Source: Mycobacterium sp. E1747
Lineage (GTDB): Bacteria; Actinomycetota; Actinomycetes; Mycobacteriales; Mycobacteriaceae
Reading direction: 5' to 3'
Assembly: GCF_001667775.1 (NCBI RefSeq)
Contig: NZ_LZJI01000104.1
Location: forward strand, 1-64,000
DNA length: 64,000 nucleotides
Positions 17,921 through 26,232 of this stretch are shown here, piece after piece. Within the stretch, counting starts at the first letter, position 1, and every line of letters starts with the position of its first letter. The notes beneath the pieces are model-generated. The model did not search any database. It saw only the letters and a list, made by a program, of their open reading frames with translations, and was not told the DNA's origin. Both the position numbers and the translations under genes were made by a program.

Positions 17921-19675
17921 CTAGTCGGGGATGATCGGCAGTACGACGTGCGACGGGTACCGCGCATCGTGAAATACCGTCTGGCGGGCGACTTCTGTGG
18001 TTACATCGGACCCCAGATCGCGCCCCGTGTTGGGATTACGGTCGTAGCGCGGGAAATCGCTGGAGGTGATGTCCAGCCTGATGCGATGACCGGGAAGGAA
18101 CATGTGGCTGGTCGACCACATGTCCACGGTGTATTCGATGACGTCGCCCGGCGACACTAGTGTCGGATTGTCGAGCGACTCACGGAATCTCGCCCGGATC
18201 ACGCCGTCGGCGATGTTGTACGACCTACCATCGGGATGGACGTCGGCCAACTTAGCGGTGAAATCGGTGTCTCGTGCCGACGTTGCGGCAAATAGCCGCA
18301 GGGTTACGGGCCCGGTCACCTCGAGTGGTTCCGTCACTGGGTCGCTGGTGTAGACCAGGACGTCGCTGCGTTGTTCCACCCGGCGTTGATCGCACGCTCC
18401 GGCGGTATCGCCTAGCGACAACAAGGTTGTCCCGCCGCACGTGGGCACCGGGTTGGCTGGGTCGTACTCATACTCATCCGGGGGTTGATCGCCCGGTGCC
18501 TGGAACGACAAATGACCGTCGCCCACTGAGGAATTGGCCCGACCGTCACTGCTCAGATACATCGGTGTGTACTGAGTGCGGGCGATTGGCCACTCCCACT
18601 CGTGACGCCAGGTGTTGGACCCCATGACGAACACTCGCACCGGCGGTTCATCAAGCAGGCCGGTGTCGATACCTCTGAGCCAGTGGTCATACCAGCGCAG
18701 TTCCAGTTCGCTGATGTCGAGTTCGGCGTTGGGGCCGAAATCCAGCTCGCCCGCGTTGCGCACTCCGTAGACGTGGGTCCAGGGCCCGATTACCAACATC
18801 TGCGCCTTCGCGACCTCAGGGCGGTGGGCTTGGCCGCGGATGCGGGTGAACATCTCGGTCGAATCGACGAGGAACGGGTCGTACCAGGAACCCACATGCA
18901 ACATCGGCACGTCGATCTCGGCCGCTTTTCTGCGGACATCAAGGTTGTGCCAAAACGGCCCATCGACGCAATGTTCGATCAAGTCCCTCAGGTACGGTGC
19001 ATCCACGGCGAGGCGGTCGACCCAATCACGCACGGGCAGGTGTGCGTACTCCTCGAGTTTCAATTTGGAAAACCGGACAGTCGCGTCGTCCAGGTATTTG
19101 TTCAGATAGGCCAGCCGTTCCATTCCCTCCGCGCCGCCTAGCCTGATGGCCTGATCGCGGGCCAAACCGATCACATAGGACAGTTGCCAGCCCAGTTCGA
19201 ATACCCCGCGCCGCCACACACAATTCTCGAAGTACGAGACCGGAGCCGACATGGGCGCCGCCGCCAACAGGTGTGGGGGTCGTAGCGGCGCGGCGAGGTA
19301 CTGGACCAGACCCATGTACGACTTACCCACGATCGCGACCTTGCCGTTAGACCATGGCAACCGCGCCGCCCATTCGACGGTGTCGTAACCGTCGGCCGCT
19401 TCCCAGGCATAGGGGTAGAAATCCCCATCGGACTTCCACCGGCCCCGAGTGTCCTGCACGACGACCACATACCCACGCTGCGGGAAATACCGGATATGTG
19501 CCAAATGCAGCGTCGGTGTCACACCATCGGCATAAACTTGCTGCGATTTGTCATATGGCGTGCGAACGATCAGGACCGGAAATTGTCCGTCCGCGTCGGG
19601 CCGGTAAACATCTGCATACAGTGTCACGCCATCCCGGGTGCGCATCGCCAAATCGCGCTCTTTTTTGACTTTCAA
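17921..19675 (-). CDS. CocE/NonD family X-Pro dipeptidyl-peptidase-like hydrolase
   Basis: A 584-residue alpha/beta hydrolase of the CocE/NonD type. The nucleophile motif GKSYMG puts the catalytic serine at about residue 119. The N-terminal DGVTLYADVYRP strand and the C-terminal jelly-roll region (PVTLRLFAATSARDTDFTAKLADVHPDG) are both typical. Relatives cleave esters or amides; the substrate is unknown. The start is a TTG at 19675, set by GGAGGAG at 19683-19689; the open frame continues upstream to 19726 without a ribosome site. The SnoaL-like gene upstream in the same direction is 188 bp away, so the two could share a message. Confidence 0.87.
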   Translation of the reverse strand: MKVKKERDLAMRTRDGVTLYADVYRPDADGQFPVLIVRTPYDKSQQVYADGVTPTLHLAHIRYFPQRGYVVVVQDTRGRWKSDGDFYPYAWEAADGYDTVEWAARLPWSNGKVAIVGKSYMGLVQYLAAPLRPPHLLAAAPMSAPVSYFENCVWRRGVFELGWQLSYVIGLARDQAIRLGGAEGMERLAYLNKYLDDATVRFSKLKLEEYAHLPVRDWVDRLAVDAPYLRDLIEHCVDGPFWHNLDVRRKAAEIDVPMLHVGSWYDPFLVDSTEMFTRIRGQAHRPEVAKAQMLVIGPWTHVYGVRNAGELDFGPNAELDISELELRWYDHWLRGIDTGLLDEPPVRVFVMGSNTWRHEWEWPIARTQYTPMYLSSDGRANSSVGDGHLSFQAPGDQPPDEYEYDPANPVPTCGGTTLLSLGDTAGACDQRRVEQRSDVLVYTSDPVTEPLEVTGPVTLRLFAATSARDTDFTAKLADVHPDGRSYNIADGVIRARFRESLDNPTLVSPGDVIEYTVDMWSTSHMFLPGHRIRLDITSSDFPRYDRNPNTGRDLGSDVTTEVARQTVFHDARYPSHVVLPIIPD

Positions 19676-19863
19676 AGCCGCTCCTCCACTCGACGAAGCC
19701 AGGGGGTGCGCCGAGCAGTAACGCAAAGCCCGACGTCAGTCGAACAACCCGCCGACGCTGCTTCGCGCACGACGCGGGAAGCCGTCCCTTGTAGCGACGA
19801 CGGCGTACGCCGAATGCGCACGATCTCACGCTCTTGCATGCAATACGGCCGATGCAGGCGCAC

Positions 19864-20499
19864 TCAACGGGGCGTCTTGAATCCGAAACCGGCGCTATCA
19901 AGCCGCTCGCGGGCGTGATGGAAGTTCTTCTCGTTCTCTTCTTCGTCAGGGATGCGCAACGGCGGTCGCTCGCCCTTCCGGGCGAGTTCGAACAATTGAT
20001 AGCTGATATCGGAGCGATCGGGCTGCGCGTATATCATCCCCTCCGGATTCGGGAAGCGCTCGACGATCGGCTCAAGCTTGTTCCAACTCTCCGCCACGGT
20101 GCGGTGAAAGACCCGCCACTGGCCGTCTCTCTTGTCCCATCGGTCGATGTAGCGAACCGACCGACTGATGAGGTAAGCCACCTCGTTGCGTTCGGTTTCG
20201 GCGCAATATAGGGCTTGTGCTTCCGAAATCGCTTCGTCGCCATGGATCTCAATGAGCAAATTCATGAGGTAATGGACTTGGCGATGGGTGGCGTGCTTAC
20301 TCGTGCTGGGAAATATCTTCCCAATCGAATCACCGCGAAACCGTGAGTGCCCATGATCGACGAGCGCATCGGGCCAGAAAGTGTCCTGCAACAACTCAGG
20401 GTCGTTGCGATCGATGCCCCGTAGGTACCTCGTGAGCCGATCGCGAATCGCCTCTTTGGCCTGCAGCTCAAGCAACCAGGTTACGAGCTCGGGATCCAT
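19864..20499 (-). CDS. SnoaL-like / NTF2-fold protein
   Basis: A 211-residue protein with the start of the SnoaL_4/NTF2 fold: KEAIRDRLTRYLRGIDRNDPELL, then FWPDALVDHG, HQVHYLMN-like strands and YIDRWDKRDGQWRVFHR. Members include hydratases, limonene-epoxide-hydrolase-like enzymes and dehydratases. No catalytic assignment is possible here. The ATG at 20499 has AAGGAGC upstream. It diverges from another SnoaL-like gene across a 333-bp promoter that carries two TCAAC palindromes. Confidence 0.82.
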   Translation of the reverse strand: MDPELVTWLLELQAKEAIRDRLTRYLRGIDRNDPELLQDTFWPDALVDHGHSRFRGDSIGKIFPSTSKHATHRQVHYLMNLLIEIHGDEAISEAQALYCAETERNEVAYLISRSVRYIDRWDKRDGQWRVFHRTVAESWNKLEPIVERFPNPEGMIYAQPDRSDISYQLFELARKGERPPLRIPDEEENEKNFHHARERLDSAGFGFKTPR

Positions 20500-20608
20500 T
20501 TTGCTCCTTCGTTAAGAGGACCACTCGGTGAGTGAACCCGTCGAATCGGCCAATCCCCACCGGTCACCGGCAATCACGGCTCACGCTAGGCCACCGTATC
20601 CGCGACTG

Positions 20609-20624
20609 TCAACAAAGGTGCTGA
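20609..20624. promoter_or_regulatory. TCAAC-type palindromic operator, site 1
   Basis: TCAACA-AAGG-TGCTGA, one arm mismatch. It lies in the divergent promoter of the two SnoaL-like genes, 110 bp upstream of the minus-strand start. It is paired with site 2, 28 bp away centre to centre. Confidence 0.6.
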
Positions 20625-20636
20625 CTGCCGCATCCG

Positions 20637-20652
20637 TCAACCTTTTCGTTGA
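20637..20652. promoter_or_regulatory. TCAAC-type palindromic operator, site 2
   Basis: TCAACC-TTTT-CGTTGA, perfect 5-bp arms, and perfect 6-bp arms if the flanking G and C are counted (GTCAAC/GTTGAC). It lies between the divergent SnoaL-like genes, next to site 1. Confidence 0.68.
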
Positions 20653-20832
20653 CAGGCTCCACAATCGTCATTAGCGTTCTGCTGGGACGGCGACAAGCAG
20701 ACGACTGGCCGGTGATGCAGTACGTCTTGGCGACCGACGAGCGGTACTCGCCATAAGCCACCATTGTTATTGCTGCCAGGCCTGCACGGCCTGCTCTGCG
20801 TTGGCCCTGGCATGTTAGGGGAAGGATTAGGT

Positions 20833-21366
20833 ATGAGCGCCGAGCACGCGGTCCAGGACCTGTTGACCAAACAGGCGATCCACGAAGTCGTCTTGCGCTA
20901 CTGCCGCGGCGTCGATCGAGTCGACCGCGACTTGATCGCCGCGGCATTTCACCCCGATGCCAACTGCGAATTCGGTTCGCTCCTTCTCAGCGGCGACACG
21001 ATCGCTGACTCGATAGCCGAGGCGGCCGCCAGCAACGAGATCACCACCCACATGGTCGGCAATGCCCTCTATGACCTGCACGGGTCCATCGCTCACGGCG
21101 AAACGTACTACCTGTCGACCTCGGTAGTCATTGGAGATCAAGGCAAGCAACTCCGAATGCGAGCAGGGCGCTACGTCGATCAATTCGAAGAGCGCGACGG
21201 CACCTGGAAGATCGCGAATCGGGTCGTCGTCCAAGATTGGTGCAGATTCAGCGATCTGCCCGACCTGCCGGCCGGCGCTCTCTCGTTCCGCCCCGGCGAG
21301 CAGGGACCCGGGGATCCGCTTTACACATTGCTCAACACCGACCTCGGGTCGCGCGCCGCTCACTGA
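20833..21366 (+). CDS. SnoaL-like / NTF2-fold protein
   Basis: A 177-residue protein of the same fold as the divergent neighbour: QAIHEVVLRYCRGVDRVDRDLIAAAF, then FHPDANCEFG and FEERDGTWKIANRVVVQDW. The ATG at 20833 (MSAEHAV) is preferred, with a GAAGGA upstream; the open frame begins 23 codons earlier without support. The two divergent SnoaL-like proteins may be subunits of one heteromeric hydratase or epoxide-opening enzyme, as paired proteins of this fold can be, but this is inference. The stop abuts the convergent epoxide hydrolase stop within a TGATCA. Confidence 0.8.
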   Translation: MSAEHAVQDLLTKQAIHEVVLRYCRGVDRVDRDLIAAAFHPDANCEFGSLLLSGDTIADSIAEAAASNEITTHMVGNALYDLHGSIAHGETYYLSTSVVIGDQGKQLRMRAGRYVDQFEERDGTWKIANRVVVQDWCRFSDLPDLPAGALSFRPGEQGPGDPLYTLLNTDLGSRAAH

Positions 21367-22554
21367 TCACCGCAACGGCCGAAACGTTTCCCGTATCCCC
21401 TCGACGATTGCCTCGGGCTGTTCGGCAGCACTGAAATGCCCACCGGCCGTACGTTCGTCGCGGTAGTGGGTGTTCGGGAAAAGCAGCGTGTGCTCTTGCT
21501 CCAATTCCGGCGGCAGGCGCGGAACCTCCCGTAGAAATACGGTCATTCCTGTCGGAACAGTGACCAGCGGCGGCACGGGAGTAGATGGCTGCCATAGGTT
21601 CAGACACGCTTCACGGTAGAAGCGGACAGAAGTGACGAACGAGTCTGTCGCCCAGTAAAGCAGTGTGGTGGTTATCAGGAAGTCTTTGCTGAAGCACTTC
21701 TCCACGTCGCCATCGCAATCGCTCCAAGTCCTGCGGCGTTCAAGTAGCCACGCGCATAGGCCCGCGGGTGAGTCGTGCATCGCATAGGCCAAGGTCTGTG
21801 GATCCAGAGTTTGGGTGGCGACGTGGCTGACCCATTTCGAATGCAGAGAAACGTAGCTTTCCCGGTAGTCCTGAGGGAGTGAATAGAGGGTGTCACCCCA
21901 GGGATCCCAATAGCGTCTGGTAGCCCAGATGCCGGGGTACGCGGCTCTGCCGCAGGTGTGAATTCCGATCACTTGGTTCGGATACTTGTGTCCGATCAAC
22001 GTGGTGATCGCGTTACCCCAGTCCCCTCCTGACGCGGCGAAGCGGTCGAAACCCAGCACATCAGTCATCAAGCGATGCCACAAATCAGCAGTTCTCGAAG
22101 AATTGATGCCAGGCACCGTCAAGGGCGTTGAGAAGCAGAACCCGGGCAGCGAGGGGACGATCAGTTCGAACGCGTCATCGGGACGGCCGCCGTGAGCGAC
22201 AGGATCAGTCAGGGGGCCGATCACATCCTTGAAATCCCAGAATGTCCATGGCCAGCCATGGCTGAGCACCAGCGGCATCGGCGCGGGGCCCCGGCCCGGG
22301 ACGTGCATGAAGTGAATCGGGATCTCGTCGAGCTTGACTCGGTAATGTTTGTAGGCATTGATCGCGGCGGCTTGAGCCGACCAATCGAAGGCCTCGATCC
22401 AGTAATCGACCAGTTCGGCCAGGTACTCCGCGTTCGTACCGTATCCCCAGTCGGCATTGGCAAAGTCAATGGGATAGCGGGTGTTAGCCAGACGGCGACG
22501 CGCATCCTCGAGCGTTTGCTGCGGGAGTTCAACGACGAACGGCTCAATCTTCAA
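21367..22554 (-). CDS. Epoxide hydrolase (alpha/beta-hydrolase, EHN domain)
   Basis: A 395-residue protein with the N-terminal epoxide-hydrolase domain (IEPFVVELPQQTLEDARRRL) followed by an alpha/beta-hydrolase core. The oxyanion motif HGWP is at about residues 99-102 and the nucleophilic aspartate is in GGDWGN at about 178. The catalytic histidine is in GGHFSAAEQPE near the C-terminus. It should hydrolyse an epoxide to a vicinal diol through an ester intermediate. The start is a TTG at 22554, six bases after GGGAGG; the open frame upstream is unsupported. A perfect TCAAC palindrome lies about 250 bp upstream. Confidence 0.9.
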   Translation of the reverse strand: MKIEPFVVELPQQTLEDARRRLANTRYPIDFANADWGYGTNAEYLAELVDYWIEAFDWSAQAAAINAYKHYRVKLDEIPIHFMHVPGRGPAPMPLVLSHGWPWTFWDFKDVIGPLTDPVAHGGRPDDAFELIVPSLPGFCFSTPLTVPGINSSRTADLWHRLMTDVLGFDRFAASGGDWGNAITTLIGHKYPNQVIGIHTCGRAAYPGIWATRRYWDPWGDTLYSLPQDYRESYVSLHSKWVSHVATQTLDPQTLAYAMHDSPAGLCAWLLERRRTWSDCDGDVEKCFSKDFLITTTLLYWATDSFVTSVRFYREACLNLWQPSTPVPPLVTVPTGMTVFLREVPRLPPELEQEHTLLFPNTHYRDERTAGGHFSAAEQPEAIVEGIRETFRPLR

Positions 22555-22804
22555 GGAGAACCTCCCAGTCCATGCGGCACGGTGGAGCCTCCCCACCCGA
22601 TGTCATCCGCCACGTCGACCCGGGATACTCAGCGGCCCCCATAAACTCTTTCGGGACGCCAACTCGAAGAGAACGTACGTAGCGGCACCCAAAGAGCCCC
22701 CTCCCAGGTACCGTTCGTTCTGCCTGTACGCGGGGCCCGCCGAGGAGAGCTCGTCGGGTTGGCTCAGTGAATGAGCTGAGACTAATGACCCACGGATCAG
22801 GATG

Positions 22805-22820
22805 TCAACGACCCCGTTGA
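22805..22820. promoter_or_regulatory. TCAAC-type palindromic operator, site 3
   Basis: TCAACG-ACCC-CGTTGA, perfect 6-bp arms. It lies in the 443-bp gap between the epoxide hydrolase start (22554) and the 3' end of the adenylate cyclase, so it would act on the epoxide hydrolase. The rest of this gap holds no confident gene. Confidence 0.68.
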
Positions 22821-22997
22821 TGGTCGGCTGGTCGCCGGCTGGTATTTGGTTTGTTCTTCGGCACCGACTCGCCGGGCGAGGTCATCAACTACCCGATTCG
22901 CAGTGCGCCCCGTGGGGGCCGACGAACCCGGAAGGATTAATGATTGCATTCCAGCAACGGTGATTGGGCTTAACGCCCGGAGTACGCCAATTGACAA

Positions 22998-24128
22998 TTA
23001 GCGCGAATTCGGTACCCGATGGGCGCTAAACACACGGACGACGCCAGGAACACCTTTGAGCTGACGCGCCTGGCCAATTGACCACTCGATGCCGACACAC
23101 TCACCTATTGCAGTGCGCGCCGATTCGGTGGCCAGGACCATGCCGGATGGCGCCACTTCGGTCACACGACTAGCCAAATTGACTGGACTGCCGTACCAGT
23201 CGCCAGCGCGGCCGATCGCTGGGCCGAACGCAAGCCCGACTCGTAATGGCGGAAATTCGCTGATTTTCGTGGCGTCGACGAGATCGAGCATCGTTGTCAG
23301 TAGTTGAGCTGGATCAGCACAAACCAGCATGACCGCGTCGCCGATCGCTTTGACGAATTGAACCGGAGCGCGGACCACTTCGCGTGTGAGCTCGGCCAGG
23401 CGACCGGCAATTAGTACGAGGTCTTCAGGCGGGAGCTGCTCTCCCAGGGTGGTAAAACCGACCAGGTCAGCAAAAGCGATCCCGACCTCGCGAGCTCCGC
23501 GAAGGCAGCCGGACGCGCGTTCGACCGCGTTGATGGCCTCGGTTTCAAACGAATGCCGTAGGGCCACTTTGAACAAGTCGGTGATCATCGGGCCAAGGAG
23601 AGGCTTGACCTCATGCGCGAGTCCCTCAAATGCCTGCGCGAGCTCGAGTTCAGTAGTGCCGGGATGCAGGACAGCTTGCAACGCGGCTTGGCGCATGGTG
23701 ACCGCTGCGCCGGTGAAGCCTTCCATGAGCAACCGCGCAAGTAAAACGAGCTGTTCAACGTCAAAGCCCAGGTCTGCGAGGCGCGCGATGCCCAGGACCG
23801 ATTCAGCGTCAGCGCGCGAAAGGACGGCGGCATCGGGATCCTCCACCTGGACCAGACCAGCCGCACGGTGTAAGCGCTGTAACAACTCGAGGTCGACGCC
23901 GCTGGATGCGGAGAGTTCGCGCGCCGACACCGACGTGCCATCATCGCCGGTGACCCGGTTTGGCGGCAAGAATATCGGACTATAGGTGCCGCGAATCTGA
24001 TCGGGGTCAAATCCCTTCTCGAGTAACCACATAACGAGCTGAGCACGCTCCGTCCGCGCCTGACCCCGTAGGCCAGTGAGCAAGCCCAGTGCGTCGATAT
24101 CTTGCTCATCCACCGCGTGAACGCCCAA
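22998..24128 (-). CDS. Class III adenylate cyclase with N-terminal regulatory domain
   Basis: A 376-residue protein. An N-terminal helical domain of about 200 residues resembles the regulatory region of mycobacterial cyclases such as Rv2212. The C-terminal cyclase homology domain starts near 215. All catalytic residues are visible: metal-binding Asp221 (FADLVGFT) and Asp264 (KAIGD), adenine-specifying Lys260 and Asp310, and transition-state Asn317 and Arg321 (VNLASRV). It should make cAMP from ATP as a homodimer. No membrane segment is seen. The start is a TTG at 24128; a GTG 15 bases later is possible. It is not preceded by a TCAAC palindrome. Confidence 0.9.
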   Translation of the reverse strand: MGVHAVDEQDIDALGLLTGLRGQARTERAQLVMWLLEKGFDPDQIRGTYSPIFLPPNRVTGDDGTSVSARELSASSGVDLELLQRLHRAAGLVQVEDPDAAVLSRADAESVLGIARLADLGFDVEQLVLLARLLMEGFTGAAVTMRQAALQAVLHPGTTELELAQAFEGLAHEVKPLLGPMITDLFKVALRHSFETEAINAVERASGCLRGAREVGIAFADLVGFTTLGEQLPPEDLVLIAGRLAELTREVVRAPVQFVKAIGDAVMLVCADPAQLLTTMLDLVDATKISEFPPLRVGLAFGPAIGRAGDWYGSPVNLASRVTEVAPSGMVLATESARTAIGECVGIEWSIGQARQLKGVPGVVRVFSAHRVPNSR

Positions 24129-24282
24129 TTCCTAAGAGGTCACACGTGACATGAAGCCGGATTTGCGCCATGCCACCAACTGTTCAAGCGGCGGCGAGTC
24201 ATACCGGGCAGGTGGGCTCGTCGCACGATCTCGCGTTGCCGCCTTCCTGAACGCGATTCGCAAACTGTCCATCGGAGTTGCG

Positions 24283-25185
24283 CTAAGACAGCTCGATCAG
24301 TTCACGTGTGTGCTGAAGTAGCCCAATGTGGCCGTCGACGGAGAGGGTTTCCGATCGCCGATCGTATGGCGCCATCGTATTGACGCTGACGTGCGTCGCG
24401 CCGATCTTTTGCCACAGAGCCATCTCGCGCATAACCTCCTCATCCGGCCGAAAACGCACGTCCAAGCGCCCGTCGATACCGAATGAAGGCGACGGCGATC
24501 TGGTGCCGGAGAGCGCCCGATCGAGCTGGTCTAACCAGTGGCGGACCATCGGAGACAGTGCGCCGCCCGGACATATCCAGCCGTCAGCCATCGCCGCCAC
24601 CCTGCGAAACCCCGCCGGCGAAGTGGCGCCCATCCATATCGGAATCGGTGAATCGGGAAGCGGATTCAAACCGACGCGGTCCAAGCGGTGATAGTCGCCG
24701 TGCATCGTGACCAGCTGCTTACTGCACAGCTCGCGTAGCACACCGATCTGCTCCTCGATACGCCGGCCCCGGCCCTCGAAGCTTACGTCTAGCGCCTGGA
24801 ACTCCAAGTGGTTGTATCCAACGCCTACGCCAAGGCGTAAGCGGTTATTGCTGAGGACTTGGATTTCCACGGCCTGCTTAGCGACGAGAGCAGTCTGCCT
24901 TTGGGGCAGCACCAATACCCCTGTCACTAGCTCCACGGTTCGCGTCAGCCCGGCAAGATAGGCAAACAGTATTAGCGGCTCGTGGAATTGTTCGCGATAC
25001 GTGTAATGCCCAGGTGGCCACTTCAGCATGTTCACGTCATCGCGATCAGTATCGGCGCCCAGCACGTGGTCATACGCGAGGATGTGGTGAAACCCCATAT
25101 CTTCGACCGCCGTTGCATACTCCCGAATCGCGCCAGGATCGCGCCCGATTTCCAGCTGCGGGAACACCACACCGACCTTGGTCAT
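24283..25185 (-). CDS. Luciferase-like (LLM) F420-dependent-type oxidoreductase
   Basis: A 300-residue protein of the F420-type subfamily with a TKVGVVFPQLE start, MGFHHILAYDHV, NRLRLGVGVGYNHLEFQAL and PIPIWMGATSPAGFRRVA, all close to mycobacterial F420-dependent LLMs. I place the start at the ATG at 25185. The upstream ATG at 25215 overlaps a TCAAC-type palindrome and lacks a ribosome site. It diverges from the SDR pair at 25396 and may share its control. Substrate unknown. Confidence 0.84.
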   Translation of the reverse strand: MTKVGVVFPQLEIGRDPGAIREYATAVEDMGFHHILAYDHVLGADTDRDDVNMLKWPPGHYTYREQFHEPLILFAYLAGLTRTVELVTGVLVLPQRQTALVAKQAVEIQVLSNNRLRLGVGVGYNHLEFQALDVSFEGRGRRIEEQIGVLRELCSKQLVTMHGDYHRLDRVGLNPLPDSPIPIWMGATSPAGFRRVAAMADGWICPGGALSPMVRHWLDQLDRALSGTRSPSPSFGIDGRLDVRFRPDEEVMREMALWQKIGATHVSVNTMAPYDRRSETLSVDGHIGLLQHTRELIELS

Positions 25186-25214
25186 GCCGCGAGCATAAAT
25201 TGCCTGTTGCACCA

Positions 25215-25230
25215 TCTACAAGTACGTTGA
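25215..25230. promoter_or_regulatory. TCAAC-type palindromic operator, site 4
   Basis: TCTACA-AGTA-CGTTGA, one arm mismatch, 30 bp upstream of the LLM start at 25185, in a divergent promoter. Confidence 0.5.
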
Positions 25231-25347
25231 CAGCTGCATGGGCGCTGGCCAGCGGCCTTCATTGCGTTGACGGTTGTTCTGAACTGGTGTTTTGCAAGGT
25301 ATTTGCGGTGCCTCAGCCAACAAATCGCCCGACCGGGTTCTACTCCA

Positions 25348-25363
25348 TCATCGTTGGTGTTGA
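25348..25363. promoter_or_regulatory. TCAAC-type palindromic operator, site 5
   Basis: TCATCG-TTGG-TGTTGA, one arm mismatch, 33 bp upstream of the SDR start at 25396. Together with site 4 it brackets the divergent promoter. Confidence 0.48.
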
Positions 25364-25395
25364 CTACCGTTGCTTACCGGGACTAGATTTGTCGG

Positions 25396-26193
25396 GTGGC
25401 TTCGTTACGAGTGCTCGTCACGGGTAGCAATAGAGGCCTCGGACTCGGCCTGGTATCTGCCTATGCCGAGCGCGGCGATCACGTGCTTGCGGTCTGTCGT
25501 CAAACGTCACCCGAGTTGGAAGCGCTCGGCGTCGAGGTGATCGACGGCATCGATCTCACCGACACCGACGCGGTCGCACAACTGACGGATCGAGTGGGGC
25601 CACAGGGAGTCGACGCGCTTATCTGCAATGCGGGCATCAACAAAGACTCCGCCGGCCTCGACGACATCGACGTCACTAACCTCGCCGAAATGTTCGATGT
25701 GAATACACTGGGTTGCATCCGTGTAGTGCTGGCTGTCCTGCCGCGCATGAAAAAGGGCGCAAAGATCATGCTCATCAACAGCATGGGGTTGGTGCCCTTT
25801 GGAATCCTCGGCGCGCGCACAGTGGGCAATTACGGATATCGAATGTCGAAAGCCGCGCTCATCTCGTTTGGCCATGCCCTGGCTGGTGACGTCCGAGAGC
25901 GCGGCATCGCAGTCGCCTTGGCCTCACCGGGACGAGTTGATACCCCCATGCTGCGCACCGTTTATTCCGAAGGTCGCACCTCGAAAGCCGCTATCGACGA
26001 GGCGGCCGACATCTATGCGGTGGGGCGGATGCTGCGTACTCGCATGGACGAATTGACCCTTGACCACTCCCCCGCCTTCCAACGAGACCCCGAGGGCAAC
26101 CTCGCGGTTCCGCCCCATATTCTGCGACTCCTCCAAGAGGCCAACTCAACCCAAGTCGGACAAGCCGGCGAGTTGGCATCAATTCGCAAGTAA
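25396..26193 (+). CDS. Short-chain dehydrogenase/reductase (SDR)
   Basis: A 265-residue Rossmann-fold oxidoreductase. The cofactor motif TGSNRGLGLG is at about residues 9-18, the NAG motif is ICNAG, the catalytic serine is in LINSMG, and the YGYRMSK segment supplies the Tyr-x3-Lys pair. The start is a GTG at 25396, with an alternative GTG a few codons on. It runs directly into another SDR after 39 bases, so the two are likely co-transcribed. It probably oxidises a secondary alcohol or reduces a ketone; the direction is unknown. Confidence 0.87.
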   Translation: MASLRVLVTGSNRGLGLGLVSAYAERGDHVLAVCRQTSPELEALGVEVIDGIDLTDTDAVAQLTDRVGPQGVDALICNAGINKDSAGLDDIDVTNLAEMFDVNTLGCIRVVLAVLPRMKKGAKIMLINSMGLVPFGILGARTVGNYGYRMSKAALISFGHALAGDVRERGIAVALASPGRVDTPMLRTVYSEGRTSKAAIDEAADIYAVGRMLRTRMDELTLDHSPAFQRDPEGNLAVPPHILRLLQEANSTQVGQAGELASIRK

Positions 26194-26232
26194 CCGGCCA
26201 CTATTCACACGAACCGAGAAGAGAAGTATTTG

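Noticed and set aside
25255..25270. A further possible TCAAC-type site ending CGTTGA at 25270
   Set aside because: Only the right arm is present; the left half reads GCCTTC.
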